From Flavivirga jejuensis (GTDB taxonomy: Bacteria > Bacteroidota > Bacteroidia > Flavobacteriales > Flavobacteriaceae): a stretch of DNA of 64,000 nucleotides. The stretch lies in contig NZ_JAUOEL010000001.1 in the NCBI RefSeq assembly GCF_030540765.1, forward strand, positions 496,001 through 560,000, given 5' to 3'. This document shows, one piece after another, positions 18,096-28,784 of this stretch. Each line of letters opens with the position of its first letter. The first letter of the stretch is position 1. Position numbers and translations under genes: made by a program. The notes under the pieces were generated by a model. That model saw nothing but the letters and a program-made list of their open reading frames with translations, was not told the origin of the DNA and did not search any database.

Positions 18096-19349
18096 TTACA
18101 ATCCAAATACTTCTTTTACCTTATTAACATAATCTAATTTCTCCCAAGTAAATAATTCCACATCTAAAGTTGCAGTTTCTCCATTTGGTTGCGTAAATGT
18201 TTTAGTAACGGTCTCGTTTTTACGCCCCATATGTCCGTAAGCTGCCGTTTCGCTATACATAGGTGAACGTAGTTTTAAACGTTCTTCGATAGCAAACGGA
18301 CGCATATCAAAAATCGTAGAGACTTTTTCAGCAATTTCACCATCAGTCATATTAAAAGAGCACGTGCCATAAGTATCAATAAAGATCCCCATAGGCTCTA
18401 CCACACCAATAGCATAACTTACTTGTACTAAAACCTCATCGGCAACACCAGCAGCAACTAAGTTTTTTGCAATATGGCGTGTGGCATAAGCAGCACTTCT
18501 ATCTACCTTACTAGGATCTTTTCCAGAAAATGCACCACCACCATGGGCACCTTTTCCGCCGTAAGTATCAACAATAATTTTTCTTCCTGTTAATCCAGTG
18601 TCTCCATGAGGTCCACCAATAACAAATTTTCCAGTCGGATTTATATGGTATTTAATGTCGTTATTAAATAAAACCTTAATTTGCTCAGGGAGTTTGGCAA
18701 CCACACGTGGAATTAAAATATCAACAATATCTTTTCTAATTTTAGTTAACATAGCGGCATCTTCATCAAAATCATCATGCTGTGTAGAAACTACAATAGC
18801 ATCAATACGTTGCGGGATATTGTCGTCGCTATACTCAATAGTTACCTGACTTTTAGAATCGGGACGTAAATATGTAATCTCTTTTTCTTCTCTTCTTAAT
18901 TCGGCAAGTTCTATTAGAATTCTATGTGAGAGATCTAAAGCCAAAGGCATAAAATTTTCGGTTTCGTTTGTCGCGTAACCAAACATCATACCTTGATCGC
19001 CTGCACCCTGTTGCTCTTTGCTTGTTCTATCAACGCCTCTATTAATATCATCAGATTGTTCATGAATGGCAGAAAATACGCCACAAGAATTCCCGTCAAA
19101 CATATATGACCCTTTGGTGTAACCAATTTTATTTATGGTATCTCTGGCAATTTTTTGTACATCTAAATATGTATTAGATTTTACTTCACCAGCGAGCACT
19201 ACCTGTCCTGTAGTAACTAAGGTTTCGCAAGCTACTTTCGATTCTGTGTCGAAAGCCAAAAAATTGTCAATTAAAGCATCACTAATTTGGTCTGCTACTT
19301 TGTCTGGATGTCCTTCAGATACGCTTTCTGAAGTAAATAAATATGCCAT
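18096..19349 (-). CDS. metK: S-adenosylmethionine synthetase
   Basis: 417 residues from the ATG at 19349, giving the family-standard N-terminus [21 protein letters not shown]; the in-frame ATG six codons upstream is less likely. Family motifs: GHPDK (ATP-binding), [12 protein letters not shown], and the glycine-rich [22 protein letters not shown]. It makes SAM from methionine and ATP in the cytoplasm. Expression is probably controlled by the SAM-II-like element in its 5' leader (19402-19492), so end-product SAM should reduce synthesis of its own synthetase. Confidence 0.97.
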   Translation of the reverse strand: MAYLFTSESVSEGHPDKVADQISDALIDNFLAFDTESKVACETLVTTGQVVLAGEVKSNTYLDVQKIARDTINKIGYTKGSYMFDGNSCGVFSAIHEQSDDINRGVDRTSKEQQGAGDQGMMFGYATNETENFMPLALDLSHRILIELAELRREEKEITYLRPDSKSQVTIEYSDDNIPQRIDAIVVSTQHDDFDEDAAMLTKIRKDIVDILIPRVVAKLPEQIKVLFNNDIKYHINPTGKFVIGGPHGDTGLTGRKIIVDTYGGKGAHGGGAFSGKDPSKVDRSAAYATRHIAKNLVAAGVADEVLVQVSYAIGVVEPMGIFIDTYGTCSFNMTDGEIAEKVSTIFDMRPFAIEERLKLRSPMYSETAAYGHMGRKNETVTKTFTQPNGETATLDVELFTWEKLDYVNKVKEVFGL

Positions 19350-19401
19350 AGTTTTTATTTTATTCAAGATTTGACGATAACGTCGAAGGAAGTTTACACT
19401 G

Positions 19402-19492
19402 CCTTTAGCATTTTTTAATTCTAAACTTATTTCAGAACCTTTTGATTCTTAGGTCATTCAGAATGAGGTTGCAATCAGTCAAATCTTTCCTC
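19402..19492 (-). promoter_or_regulatory. SAM-II-like riboswitch in the metK leader
   Basis: Read on the minus strand, the metK 5' leader contains GAGG, then GATTTGACTGATTGCAA (complement of 19469-19485), then CCTC, and further on AATGCTAAAGG (complement of 19402-19412). These are the two conserved blocks of the SAM-II (metA-motif) pseudoknot, and GAGG/CCTC forms the short P1 stem. Between CCTC and AATGCTAAAG is an insert of about 50 nt that can fold into a nested hairpin (ATTCT..AGAAT enclosing AGAATC-aaaa-GGTTCT). The call rests on motif memory; a covariance search would settle it. Confidence 0.75.
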
Positions 19493-19509
19493 TTTATTAT
19501 TTGTGTTGG

Positions 19510-19517
19510 CAAAAGTA
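19510..19517 (-). promoter_or_regulatory. -7 box of the metK promoter
   Basis: The minus strand reads TACTTTTG, a perfect TAnnTTTG. It lies about 18 nt upstream of the riboswitch P1 stem, so the transcript would start just before the aptamer, which supports both calls. Confidence 0.6.
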
Positions 19518-19566
19518 AAAAAATAAAAGGGAATGAGAATTTATTTTTCTTTTTTTTAAAAAATAA

Positions 19567-19597
19567 TTGGTTGTTACATTTTAATTGTAAATCTTTG
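19567..19597 (+). promoter_or_regulatory. Candidate promoter of the ilv leader
   Basis: TTGG/TTG at 19567-19573 and AATCTTTG at 19590-19597 (one mismatch to TAnnTTTG) with about 16-20 bp spacing. The predicted start is near 19603, only a few nt before the leader-peptide ATG at 19610. Confidence 0.45.
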
Positions 19598-19609
19598 TAA
19601 TAGTGTAAG

Positions 19610-19672
19610 ATGAAAAAACAAATATTAAATATCGTTTCTATTAGTGTCATTGTGATTATTTCACAACGATAG
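19610..19672 (+). CDS. ilv operon leader peptide (20 aa, Ile/Val/Leu-rich)
   Basis: The frame from ATG 19610 to TAG 19670 encodes MKKQILNIVSISVIVIISQR. Six Ile, three Val and one Leu make up half of the peptide, and seven of the ten residues 8-17 are Ile or Val. It is followed 30 nt later by an 11-bp terminator hairpin and then by the ilvDBNCA operon. This is the design of a ribosome-mediated attenuator: slow translation of the Ile/Val codons when charged tRNA is scarce would prevent termination. No strong Shine-Dalgarno is visible, which is normal in Bacteroidetes. Confidence 0.85.
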   Translation: MKKQILNIVSISVIVIISQR

Positions 19673-19702
19673 GAAGCGCTATATATAAATAAAACAAATT
19701 TT

Positions 19703-19735
19703 AAAAGCCTTCCTTAAACGGAAGGCTTTTTTATT
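19703..19735 (+). terminator. ilv attenuator (terminator with alternative antiterminator pairing)
   Basis: AAAAGCCTTCC (19703-19713), loop TTAAAC, GGAAGGCTTTT (19720-19730) and T-rich tail. The segment AGGAAG at 19671-19676, overlapping the leader stop codon, is complementary to CTTCCT at 19709-19714 inside the terminator's left arm. A ribosome finishing the leader would cover AGGAAG and let the terminator form. A ribosome stalled upstream would leave it free to pair and disrupt the terminator. Confidence 0.85.
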
Positions 19736-19976
19736 GCATATTTTTAAAATTTTGAACATCATAAAAATATTAGTTTAAAACACTGTTAGACAGATTGTTG
19801 TGTCATTTTATGTAGTTGTGGATTTAACCATAAAAACTAAAGAATAATGTAAATAAAAACCTAATAAATTAATTTCGAAACTTATTTGAAGGGGTTGTGG
19901 AATTTTTAAAATAATTCTTAAATCGTTAAAGTATTAAATTAAAAAAAGACAAAGTATAAAATTATCTGTAGTAAAG

Positions 19977-21656
19977 ATGAAGGAACTTAATAAATACAGT
20001 AAAACAGTAACTCAGGATTCAACACAACCAGCAGCACAAGCTATGTTATACGCTATTGGTTTTTCTGATGAAGACTTTTTTAAGCCCATAGTGGGTATTG
20101 CCAGCACAGGTTATGAGGGGAATCCTTGTAATATGCATTTAAATGATTTAGCAAAATTAGTTAAAGAAGGCACAAAAAAGGAAGATCTTATTGGTTTGAT
20201 TTTTAATACAATAGGTGTGAGTGATGGTATTTCTATGGGAACACCTGGGATGCGTTACTCGTTACCTTCAAGAGATATTATTGCAGATTCTATGGAAACT
20301 GTGGTGCAAGGCATGAGTTACGATGGTTTAATTACTGTAGTAGGCTGTGATAAAAATATGCCTGGAGCATTAATTGCCATGCTTCGTTTAAACAGACCTT
20401 CTATTTTAGTTTTTGGCGGCACAACAGATTCTGGGTGTCATAATGGAAAGAAACTAGATATCGTTTCTGCTTTTGAAGCATGGGGAAGTAAAGTGGCTGG
20501 AACTATGGAGGAAAGCGAATTTAAAAGCATTGTAAAAAAATCTATTCCAGGAGCTGGAGCTTGTGGCGGTATGTACACAGCAAATACTATGGCATCGGCT
20601 ATTGAGGCTTTGGGAATGGCGTTACCTTTTAATGGATCTAATCCCGCAGGGAGTGATGCTAAAAAAGAAGAATCTGTAAAAGCAGGAGAAGCCATGCGTT
20701 TATTACTTGAAAGAGATATTAAACCATCCGATATTGTAACTCGTAAATCATTAGAAAATGCTGTTCGTTTAGTCACCATTCTTGGTGGTTCTACCAATGC
20801 AGTTTTACACTTTTTAGCTATAGCTAGAGCTGCACAAATAGATTTTACACTTAAAGATTTTCAAGAGATAAGTGATAATACACCATTTTTAGCAGATTTA
20901 AAACCTAGTGGACGATATCTAATGGAAGATTTACATGCTGTTGGAGGGATTCCTGCAGTATTAAAATATTTATTGAAAAAAGGATTGCTACATGGTGATT
21001 GTTTAACCGTAACAGGAAATACATTAGCCGAAAATTTGTTGGATGTTAAAGATCTTACAGAAGGACAAGATATTATAAAACCTTTAGAAAATCCTATTAA
21101 AACTACAGGACATTTACGTATGCTATACGGAAACTTGGCAAAAGACGGTAGTGTGGCTAAAATTACAGGAAAAGAAGGTTTAAACTTTATTGGAAAAGCA
21201 AAAGTGTTTGATAGTGAATATGATGCTAATGATGGTATTCGTGATGGAAAAGTAGAAAAAGGCGATGTTGTCGTCATTCGTTACGAAGGCCCTAAAGGAG
21301 GTCCAGGAATGCCAGAAATGCTAAAGCCGACAGCTGCTATTATGGGAGCTGGTTTAGGTAAAGATGTGGCTTTAATTACAGATGGTCGTTTTTCTGGCGG
21401 AACACACGGTTTTGTGGTAGGACACATTACACCAGAGGCTCAAGAAGGAGGCACTATTGCCTTTGTAAAAGATGGTGATATGATTACTATTGATGCAGAA
21501 ACAAATACTATATCTCTTGAGGTATCTGAAGAAGAATTACAAAAAAGAAGAGAAAATTGGACAGCACCAAAATTAAAATTTGATAGAGGTGTTCTTTATA
21601 AATATGCAAGATCAGTATCTTCAGCATCTAAAGGGTGTGTTACTGATGAATTTTAA
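19977..21656 (+). CDS. ilvD: Dihydroxy-acid dehydratase
   Basis: 559 residues, normal length. It contains the iron-sulphur cysteine motifs [13 protein letters not shown] and [17 protein letters not shown], and the C-terminal [15 protein letters not shown]. It converts dihydroxy-isovalerate and dihydroxy-methylvalerate to the keto acids of valine and isoleucine. It is the first structural gene after the attenuator and lies 11 bp before ilvB. The 240-bp stretch between attenuator and ATG has no other recognised element. Confidence 0.97.
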   Translation: MKELNKYSKTVTQDSTQPAAQAMLYAIGFSDEDFFKPIVGIASTGYEGNPCNMHLNDLAKLVKEGTKKEDLIGLIFNTIGVSDGISMGTPGMRYSLPSRDIIADSMETVVQGMSYDGLITVVGCDKNMPGALIAMLRLNRPSILVFGGTTDSGCHNGKKLDIVSAFEAWGSKVAGTMEESEFKSIVKKSIPGAGACGGMYTANTMASAIEALGMALPFNGSNPAGSDAKKEESVKAGEAMRLLLERDIKPSDIVTRKSLENAVRLVTILGGSTNAVLHFLAIARAAQIDFTLKDFQEISDNTPFLADLKPSGRYLMEDLHAVGGIPAVLKYLLKKGLLHGDCLTVTGNTLAENLLDVKDLTEGQDIIKPLENPIKTTGHLRMLYGNLAKDGSVAKITGKEGLNFIGKAKVFDSEYDANDGIRDGKVEKGDVVVIRYEGPKGGPGMPEMLKPTAAIMGAGLGKDVALITDGRFSGGTHGFVVGHITPEAQEGGTIAFVKDGDMITIDAETNTISLEVSEEELQKRRENWTAPKLKFDRGVLYKYARSVSSASKGCVTDEF

Positions 21657-21667
21657 TTTTTTTCGAT

Positions 21668-23404
21668 ATGAAAGAAACGCAAACAATAGAAACAAGTAAA
21701 ACTAGTTCAGCGAAAACTGAGCGTATATGTGGTAGTGAAGCCATTATAAAATGTTTAATAGCAGAAGGTGTTGATTTGCTTTATGGTTATCCAGGAGGTG
21801 CTATTATGCCTGTTTATGATGAATTATATAAGTATAGAGATCAAATTCACCATGTATTAACACGTCACGAGCAAGGTGCAGCACACGCGGCTCAGGGATT
21901 TGCAAGAATTTCTGGAAGAGTAGGTGTTGCGATGGCGACCTCTGGACCTGGAGCTACTAATTTAATTACTGGAATAGCAGATGCCCAAATCGATTCTACG
22001 CCAATGGTGTGCATTACTGGGCAAGTATTTTCTAATTTATTAGGTACTGATGCATTTCAGGAAACAGATATTATTGGTATTTCTACACCAGTTACTAAAT
22101 GGAACCACCAAGTAACTAAGGCGTCAGAAATTCCAGAAGTTTTAGCAAAAGCATTTTATATCGCTAAGAGCGGTCGTCCAGGCCCTGTATTAATTGATAT
22201 TACAAAAGATGCTCAGTTTGGAGAAATTGATTTTAAATATGAAAAATGTACAGGTATTAGAAGTTATATTCCAACGCCGAAAATGAACATAGAATCAGTG
22301 AAGGCTGCTGCCGAATTAATCAATGTAGCTAAAAAACCAATGATTGTTTGGGGGCAAGGTGTTATTTTAGGTAAAGCAGAAGAAGAACTAAAAGCAGTTA
22401 TTGAAAAAGCTGGCATTCCTGCCGCTTGGACTATAATGGGAGCTTCGGCTATACCTACATCACATCCGCTAAATATAGGTATGGTTGGGATGCATGGTAA
22501 TTATGCCCCAAATAAATTAACCAACGAATGTGATGTACTTATCGCAATCGGAATGCGTTTTGATGATCGCGTTACAGGTAGTTTAGATACGTATGCTAAA
22601 CAAGCTAAGGTAATTCACTTTGAGATCGATCCATCTGAGATTAATAAAAATGTACATGCAGATGTTGCAGTATTGGGTAACTCTAAAGATAGTTTAACAG
22701 CTTTAATACCATTGTTAAACGAAAATTCGCATGAAGCATGGCATCAGAAATTTAAAGATTTGTATGCTACCGAGTTCGAAAAAGTAATCAAAAACGATCT
22801 TCATCCAACCAAAGAAGGGTTAACTATGGGTGAGGTTTTAAAAGAGATAAATATACAAAGTGAAGGTAATGCTGCTATCGTATCAGATGTTGGTCAACAC
22901 CAAATGATCGCTTGTCGTTATTCAGAATTTAATAAAACGAAAAGTAATATTACTTCTGGTGGCTTAGGTACTATGGGATTTGCATTACCTGCTGCTATTG
23001 GTGCTAAAATGGCAGCACCAGAACGTGAAGTAGTGGCTATAATTGGTGATGGCGGTTTCCAAATGAATATCCAAGAGTTAGGAACCATATTTCAACAAAA
23101 AGTGCCTGTGAAAATTGTGGTGTTGAATAATGAGTTCTTAGGGATGGTTCGCCAGTGGCAACAACTGTTTTTCGATAAGCGTTATGCGTCTACAGAAATG
23201 ACGAATCCTAATTTTGTTGCCATTGTTGAAGGCTATCATATCGAAGCAAAACGTGTTACAAAAAGAGAAGAATTGGCAGATGCCGTTAAAGAGATGATAG
23301 CATCTAAGGAGTCTTACTTCTTAGAGGTTTGTGTCGAAAAAGAAGGGAATGTATTTCCAATGATACCTGCTGGATCATCTGTTTCAGAGATTAGATTAAG
23401 TTAG
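21668..23404 (+). CDS. ilvB: Acetolactate synthase large (catalytic) subunit
   Basis: 578 residues with the three ThDP-enzyme domains: an N-terminal PYR domain with the catalytic glutamate in LTRHEQGAAHAAQGFAR, a central domain, and a C-terminal PP domain with the ThDP-Mg motif GDGGFQMNIQELGTIFQ...NNEFLGMVRQWQ. It condenses pyruvate with pyruvate or 2-ketobutyrate, the first common step to valine, leucine and isoleucine. The N-terminus has a short polar extension (MKETQTIETSKTSSAKTE). Its small subunit is encoded 144 bp downstream. Confidence 0.96.
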   Translation: MKETQTIETSKTSSAKTERICGSEAIIKCLIAEGVDLLYGYPGGAIMPVYDELYKYRDQIHHVLTRHEQGAAHAAQGFARISGRVGVAMATSGPGATNLITGIADAQIDSTPMVCITGQVFSNLLGTDAFQETDIIGISTPVTKWNHQVTKASEIPEVLAKAFYIAKSGRPGPVLIDITKDAQFGEIDFKYEKCTGIRSYIPTPKMNIESVKAAAELINVAKKPMIVWGQGVILGKAEEELKAVIEKAGIPAAWTIMGASAIPTSHPLNIGMVGMHGNYAPNKLTNECDVLIAIGMRFDDRVTGSLDTYAKQAKVIHFEIDPSEINKNVHADVAVLGNSKDSLTALIPLLNENSHEAWHQKFKDLYATEFEKVIKNDLHPTKEGLTMGEVLKEINIQSEGNAAIVSDVGQHQMIACRYSEFNKTKSNITSGGLGTMGFALPAAIGAKMAAPEREVVAIIGDGGFQMNIQELGTIFQQKVPVKIVVLNNEFLGMVRQWQQLFFDKRYASTEMTNPNFVAIVEGYHIEAKRVTKREELADAVKEMIASKESYFLEVCVEKEGNVFPMIPAGSSVSEIRLS

Positions 23405-23548
23405 TAGAATAAGAATAAAGACACCAAGAAAATAGAATAAAGAATCAAGAGAACAGAAAAGTAATATCATTCAGGTATATAAAATTCAATTAAAAAGATT
23501 TTTAATAATATTTTATCTCTTTTCTACCCTCTTTTATCTTATTATAAA
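23405..23548. repeat. Purine-rich/pyrimidine-rich spacer in the ilv operon
   Basis: The only long gap inside the operon. The first half is almost pure A/G (AAGAATAAAGACACCAAG...) and the second half is rich in T/C (ATTTTATCTCTTTTCTACCC), so the halves are imperfectly complementary and could fold in the mRNA between ilvB and ilvN. It looks like a degenerate intergenic repeat. No terminator T-run follows. Confidence 0.45.
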
Positions 23549-24082
23549 ATGAACGAAGAAATAAAAACATTCACGATCTCAATTTATACCGAAAATAATA
23601 TCGGTTTACTAAATCGTATCTCAGCAATTTTTCAGAGAAGGCATATTAATATTGAAAGTTTAACAACCTCACAATCGGAAATTGAAAGCGTGAACAGATT
23701 TGTGATCGTTGTAAATATAACAGAAGCTCAAGCTAAAAAGATCGTAGGACAATTTCAAAAGCAAATTGAGGTGATTCGTGTTTATTATCATACAGATGAA
23801 GAAACTATTTATCAAGAATCTGGTATGTTTAAAATAAAATCTGACTTATTATTTAATGAGCCTCAAATTCAGAATATAATAAAAGAAAGTAATGCCAGAA
23901 TAGTTACTGTAAACAAGGAGTTCTTTGTATTGGAAAAATCTGGTAGAAGAAATGAGATCGAATCACTTCGCAGAGATTTAAATATCTTTGGCATTATGCA
24001 ATTTGTACGTTCTGGACGTATCTCAGTAACTAAAGAAGAAATGAAAATCACAGAAATGCTTTCAGCATTCAATAACCAATAA
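23549..24082 (+). CDS. ilvN: Acetolactate synthase small (regulatory) subunit
   Basis: 177 residues. N-terminal ACT domain ([33 protein letters not shown], residues 7-40) followed by the ALS_ss C-terminal domain. It confers valine feedback on the catalytic subunit. It lies 16 bp before ilvC. Confidence 0.93.
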   Translation: MNEEIKTFTISIYTENNIGLLNRISAIFQRRHINIESLTTSQSEIESVNRFVIVVNITEAQAKKIVGQFQKQIEVIRVYYHTDEETIYQESGMFKIKSDLLFNEPQIQNIIKESNARIVTVNKEFFVLEKSGRRNEIESLRRDLNIFGIMQFVRSGRISVTKEEMKITEMLSAFNNQ

Positions 24083-24098
24083 TAACAATAAAATTAAA

Positions 24099-25574
24099 AT
24101 GGGAAATTATTTTAACACACTTTCATTAAGAGATAAATTAGATCAATTATCAAAGTGTAGATTTATGGATGCTTCAGAGTTTTCAGATGGAGTAAGCGCT
24201 TTAAAAGGTAAGAAAATAGTCATCGTAGGCTGTGGAGCTCAAGGACTTAATCAAGGGTTGAACATGAGAGATTCTGGTTTAGATATTTCTTATGCGTTAC
24301 GTGATGCAGCTATTGCAGAGAAACGTGCTTCTTTTGTTAATGCAACAGATAATGGATTTACGGTTGGTACTTACCAAGAATTAATTCCATCTGCAGACCT
24401 TGTGTTAAACTTAACTCCAGATAAACAACATACAAGTGTTGTGAATGCAGTAATGCCTTTAATGAAACAAGGTGCTACATTATCGTATTCTCACGGTTTT
24501 AATATTGTTGAAGAAGGGATGCAAATACGTAAAGATTTAACGGTTATTATGGTAGCTCCAAAATGTCCAGGATCTGAGGTAAGAGAGGAATATAAACGTG
24601 GATTTGGTGTGCCAACACTTATTGCTGTGCACCCAGAAAACGATCCAGAAGGAAAAGGTTGGGCACAAGCAAAAGCTTATGCTGCTGGAACAGGAGGCGA
24701 TAGAGCAGGTGTTTTAGCATCTTCTTTTGTTGCTGAGGTAAAAAGTGACTTAATGGGAGAACAAACCATTCTTTGTGGATTGCTACAAACAGGTTCTATT
24801 CTTTGTTTTGATAAAATGGTTGAAAAAGGTATCGATGCAGGTTATGCTTCTAAACTTATTCAATACGGTTGGGAAACGATAACAGAAGGTCTTAAATATG
24901 GTGGCATCACAAATATGATGGATCGTTTATCTAACTCAGCAAAAATTAAAGCTTTTGAATTATCAGAAGAATTAAAAGATATCATGCGTCCATTATTCCA
25001 AAAGCATATGGACGATATCATGCAAGGAAATTTCTCTAAAGGCATGATGGAAGACTGGGCTAACGATGATAAAAACTTGTTAGGATGGAGAGCTGCTACG
25101 GGAGAAACAGCTTTTGAAAAAACACCAGCAGGAGACGTTGAAATCTCTGAGCAAGAGTTTTATGATAACGGTGTATTAATGGTAGCTATGGTAAGAGCTG
25201 GTGTAGAATTAGCATTTGAAGCTATGACAGATTCAGGTATTATAGATGCTTCTGCTTATTACGAGTCTTTACATGAAACACCATTAATTGCAAATACTAT
25301 TGCAAGAAGAAAATTATATGAAATGAATAGTGTGATATCTGATACTGCTGAGTACGGATGTTATTTATTCGACCATGCATGTAAGCCACTTTTAGCAGAT
25401 TTCATGAAGACTATTGATACCGACGTAATAGGAAAAGCCTATGCTAAAGATAATGGTAACGGTGTTGATAACGCTAAGTTGATAGAAGTGAATAACGCTT
25501 TAAGATCGCATCCAGTTGAAAAAGTAGGTGCATTTTTAAGAGCATCTATGACGGCTATGAAGCCTATAGTTTAA
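24099..25574 (+). CDS. ilvC: Ketol-acid reductoisomerase (class II, long form)
   Basis: 491 residues, the size of the long (class II) enzyme with a duplicated C-terminal domain, against about 330 for class I. Rossmann motif [17 protein letters not shown] near 44-60; acidic metal-binding and knotted-domain segments include [15 protein letters not shown] and the repeat [16 protein letters not shown]. It isomerises and reduces acetolactate/acetohydroxybutyrate with NADPH. It lies 12 bp before ilvA. Confidence 0.96.
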   Translation: MGNYFNTLSLRDKLDQLSKCRFMDASEFSDGVSALKGKKIVIVGCGAQGLNQGLNMRDSGLDISYALRDAAIAEKRASFVNATDNGFTVGTYQELIPSADLVLNLTPDKQHTSVVNAVMPLMKQGATLSYSHGFNIVEEGMQIRKDLTVIMVAPKCPGSEVREEYKRGFGVPTLIAVHPENDPEGKGWAQAKAYAAGTGGDRAGVLASSFVAEVKSDLMGEQTILCGLLQTGSILCFDKMVEKGIDAGYASKLIQYGWETITEGLKYGGITNMMDRLSNSAKIKAFELSEELKDIMRPLFQKHMDDIMQGNFSKGMMEDWANDDKNLLGWRAATGETAFEKTPAGDVEISEQEFYDNGVLMVAMVRAGVELAFEAMTDSGIIDASAYYESLHETPLIANTIARRKLYEMNSVISDTAEYGCYLFDHACKPLLADFMKTIDTDVIGKAYAKDNGNGVDNAKLIEVNNALRSHPVEKVGAFLRASMTAMKPIV

Positions 25575-25586
25575 AACAAAATTAAT

Positions 25587-26852
25587 ATGAATAAGGAAAA
25601 CGTCACATATTTTCCTAGTATTGATAATATTAAAGTAGCTGCCGATACTATTAAAAAAGTATCGGCAGTTACGCCTTTAGGCCCTAGTGCTAGGTATTCA
25701 AATTATTATAATGCTAATATCCTTTTAAAGCGCGAAGACCTGCAACAGGTGCGTTCTTATAAGATTAGAGGTGCTTATAATAAAATAAGTTCATTGACTA
25801 CCAAAGAATCTAAAAAAGGGGTTGTTTGTGCCAGTGCAGGAAATCATGCGCAGGGCGTTGCATTATCTTGTAAACTATTAGAGATTGAAGGCACTATTTA
25901 TATGCCAGCTCCAACACCAAACCAAAAAATAGAGCAGGTTAAAATGTTTGGTGGCGATTTTATCGAAATTAAACTTATTGGCGATACGTTTGATGATGCT
26001 AATCATGCAGCTATCTTAGAATGTGATCAGTTACATAAAACATTTATTCATCCTTTTAATGATAAAAAAGTTATAGAAGGCCAAGCCACTATTGGTTTAG
26101 AAATCTTGGAACAATCTACAGATCCTATTGACTATGTTTTTATAGCAGTTGGTGGTGGTGGATTAGCAGCAGGACTGTCTACCGTTTTCAAAGAATTATC
26201 ACCTCATACTAAAATTATTGGAGTAGAACCCGAAGGAGCGCCCTCTATGTCTGTTTCTATTAAAAATAATAGAAACACAACATTAGACGTTATTGAAAAA
26301 TTTATTGATGGTGCAGCAGTAAAACGAGTAGGAGATTTAACGTTTTCAATTTGTAAAGAGAACTTACATCATGTAATAACGATTCCAGAAGGGAAAGTAT
26401 GTGAAACTATTTTGGAGCTTTATAATAAGGATGCTATTGTAGTAGAACCTGCTGGTGCATTAAGTATTTCTGCTTTAGATTTTTATGCAGAAGAGATAAA
26501 AGGTAAAAATGTAGTATGCGTTGTTAGTGGTAGTAACAATGATATTACCAGGACTTCCGAAATTAAAGAGCGTGCGTTATTGTATGCTAATTTAAAACAC
26601 TATTTTATTATTAAGTTTCCGCAGCGCGCAGGTGCGTTAAAAGATTTTGTTGTTGACATTTTAGGAGAGAATGATGATATCACTTATTTCCAATATGCGA
26701 AAAAAACAAATCGTGAAAATGGCTCTGCTGTCGTTGGTATTCAATTAAAATTCGCTACAGATTTGGAGCCTCTAATAACTAAAATGAAGCGCCATAATTT
26801 CTATGGAGATTATCTCAATGATAAACCAGATTTATTTCAGTTTTTGGTGTGA
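25587..26852 (+). CDS. ilvA: Threonine deaminase (biosynthetic type, single C-terminal ACT-like domain)
   Basis: 421 residues. The PLP lysine is K59 in VRSYKIRGAYNK; glycine-rich phosphate loop VGGGGLAAG near 190; C-terminal regulatory ACT-like domain at about 335-420 (FPQRAGALKDFVVDILGENDDITYFQYAKK). It makes 2-ketobutyrate, the isoleucine-specific precursor. The single ACT-like repeat distinguishes it from the 514-residue enterobacterial enzyme with two. Last gene of the ilv operon; no clear terminator follows. Confidence 0.94.
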   Translation: MNKENVTYFPSIDNIKVAADTIKKVSAVTPLGPSARYSNYYNANILLKREDLQQVRSYKIRGAYNKISSLTTKESKKGVVCASAGNHAQGVALSCKLLEIEGTIYMPAPTPNQKIEQVKMFGGDFIEIKLIGDTFDDANHAAILECDQLHKTFIHPFNDKKVIEGQATIGLEILEQSTDPIDYVFIAVGGGGLAAGLSTVFKELSPHTKIIGVEPEGAPSMSVSIKNNRNTTLDVIEKFIDGAAVKRVGDLTFSICKENLHHVITIPEGKVCETILELYNKDAIVVEPAGALSISALDFYAEEIKGKNVVCVVSGSNNDITRTSEIKERALLYANLKHYFIIKFPQRAGALKDFVVDILGENDDITYFQYAKKTNRENGSAVVGIQLKFATDLEPLITKMKRHNFYGDYLNDKPDLFQFLV

Positions 26853-27146
26853 TCTCTTTCGTTTTAGCATAAGTTAGGTGTAAGATCGAACCCCATTAAT
26901 ATTAATATTTGTCACCTTATAGTGTCATTGAAAGGTTCAAACAGACATGGACATATAAACAATATCATAGTTAATCTAAATTTAACCGATTATTAATAAC
27001 CGAAAACGTTTGAGTCATAAATATTTTCTTTACATGTAATTAAAGTGCTAAGAATTTCATATTTCTTTAAATAAGCCCTCTGGTTTAAACAGTTTAAGCT
27101 AAAATATAAATATATTAGCTATGGTATAAAAAACGATATTTTAGAT

Positions 27147-28739
27147 ATGAACACGACATTTTCAGAAATTCCAGAAGCTTATAAAATCACATCAATTTTA
27201 CATCAAACAACATATTTGGTTGATGGTGAATTGAAACAATGGAAAGGCGAAACCGCAGAGGTGTATTCTACTATTTCGTCTACTAAAGACTATAAACCAA
27301 CACTTTTAGGAACCATTCCTCAATTAGGAGAGAAAGAAGCTTTATCGGCATTAGATTCTGCTTGCTTAGCTTATGATAAAGGGCAAGGACTATGGCCAAC
27401 TATGAAGGTTGTTGATAGAATTGCTTGCATGGAAAAGTTTGTAGAGCAAATGAAAACGAAGCGTGAAGAGGTTGTAAAACTTTTAATGTGGGAAATTGGT
27501 AAAAACTTAGCAGATTCTGAAAAAGAGTTTGATAGGACGGTAGATTATATTTATGATACTATTGAAGCTTATAAAGAAATAGATAGAAGCTCTGCAAAGT
27601 TTGAAAAAAACTCTGGAGTTTATGCGCATATACGCAGGGGTCCTTTGGGAGTCGTTTTGTGTTTAGGACCATATAATTATCCGCTAAACGAAACATTTAC
27701 ATTGCTTATTCCAGCTTTAATTATGGGGAATCCTGTAATTTTTAAACCAGCAAAATTAGGTGTTCTTTTAATTTCGCCATTATTGGAGGCATTTCAAAGT
27801 AGTTTTCCAAAAGGAGTTGTGAACATTGTTTATGGCCGTGGACGTACTTTAGCGACTCCAATTATGCAATCTGGAAAAATTGATGTGCTAGCGCTAATAG
27901 GTAACAGTAAGTCTGCTAATGCATTGCAAGCGCAACACCCTAAAGGAAATAGATTGCGAATGGTGTTAGGTTTAGAAGCCAAAAACCCAGCTATTGTATT
28001 ACCAGATGCCGATTTAGATTTGGCTGTAGACGAGTGTATCGCAGGATCATTATCTTTTAACGGACAACGTTGTACAGCACTCAAAGTATTATACGTACAT
28101 GAGTCTATAGTAGTAGAATTTAATAGACGTTTTTCTTATAAAGTCGATCAACTTAAATTTGGAAACCCTTGGGAATCTGGAGCCACACTAACACCGCTTC
28201 CAGAATCTGATAAACCAGGTTATATTCAAGAATTAATAGATGATGCTTTAGGAAAAAAGGCTAAGGTTTTAAATAAAAAAGGCGGAGAAACCAGTGAGAA
28301 TTTTATTTTTCCAGCAGTATTATACCCCGTTACTAAAGATATGCGAGTCTTCAAAGAAGAGCAATTTGGCCCCGTGGTACCTATAATGTCTTTTCAGGAT
28401 ATAGAAGAGCCTTTAGATGATATGGCTGAGTCTAATTATGGACAACAAGTAAGTTTGTTTGGTAAAAACATTCATACATTATCTCCTTTAATCGATACCT
28501 TAGTAAACTTAGTGTGCCGTGTTAATTTAAACAGTTCTTGCCAAAGAGGACCCGATGTTTATCCTTTTACGGGAAGAAAAGATTCAGCATTTAGTACTTT
28601 AAGTGTACATGATGCTTTACGTTCATTCTCAATAAGAACTTTTGTAGCATCAAAAGATAACGATTATAATAATGCTATTTTAAAAGAGTTATTGGAGAAA
28701 AAGACATCCAATTTTATAAGTACAGATTATATTTTATAA
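27147..28739 (+). CDS. NADP-dependent aldehyde dehydrogenase, GapN-like (non-phosphorylating glyceraldehyde-3-phosphate dehydrogenase)
   Basis: 530 residues. Aldehyde dehydrogenase motifs: cofactor-binding [33 protein letters not shown], catalytic glutamate in [20 protein letters not shown] (near 276), and nucleophilic cysteine in [17 protein letters not shown] (near 309). The [10 protein letters not shown] and GQRCTA forms fit the GapN branch, which oxidises glyceraldehyde-3-phosphate directly to 3-phosphoglycerate with NADP. The substrate call is by resemblance only. It is probably a single-gene unit; the 294-bp spacer before it shows no leader peptide or riboswitch. Confidence 0.78.
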   Translation: MNTTFSEIPEAYKITSILHQTTYLVDGELKQWKGETAEVYSTISSTKDYKPTLLGTIPQLGEKEALSALDSACLAYDKGQGLWPTMKVVDRIACMEKFVEQMKTKREEVVKLLMWEIGKNLADSEKEFDRTVDYIYDTIEAYKEIDRSSAKFEKNSGVYAHIRRGPLGVVLCLGPYNYPLNETFTLLIPALIMGNPVIFKPAKLGVLLISPLLEAFQSSFPKGVVNIVYGRGRTLATPIMQSGKIDVLALIGNSKSANALQAQHPKGNRLRMVLGLEAKNPAIVLPDADLDLAVDECIAGSLSFNGQRCTALKVLYVHESIVVEFNRRFSYKVDQLKFGNPWESGATLTPLPESDKPGYIQELIDDALGKKAKVLNKKGGETSENFIFPAVLYPVTKDMRVFKEEQFGPVVPIMSFQDIEEPLDDMAESNYGQQVSLFGKNIHTLSPLIDTLVNLVCRVNLNSSCQRGPDVYPFTGRKDSAFSTLSVHDALRSFSIRTFVASKDNDYNNAILKELLEKKTSNFISTDYIL

Positions 28740-28784
28740 GATTGTATTCTTTATTATTTTTACAACTAATATTATTTTTTAGGT

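Noticed and set aside
20438-21277. Long antisense frames opposite ilvD
   Set aside because: They are antisense shadows of a strongly conserved enzyme gene, with low-complexity Ser/Pro-rich translations.
26853-27146. Riboswitch or leader before the aldehyde dehydrogenase gene
   Set aside because: No conserved motif, short amino-acid-rich frame or terminator hairpin was seen in this 294-bp gap.
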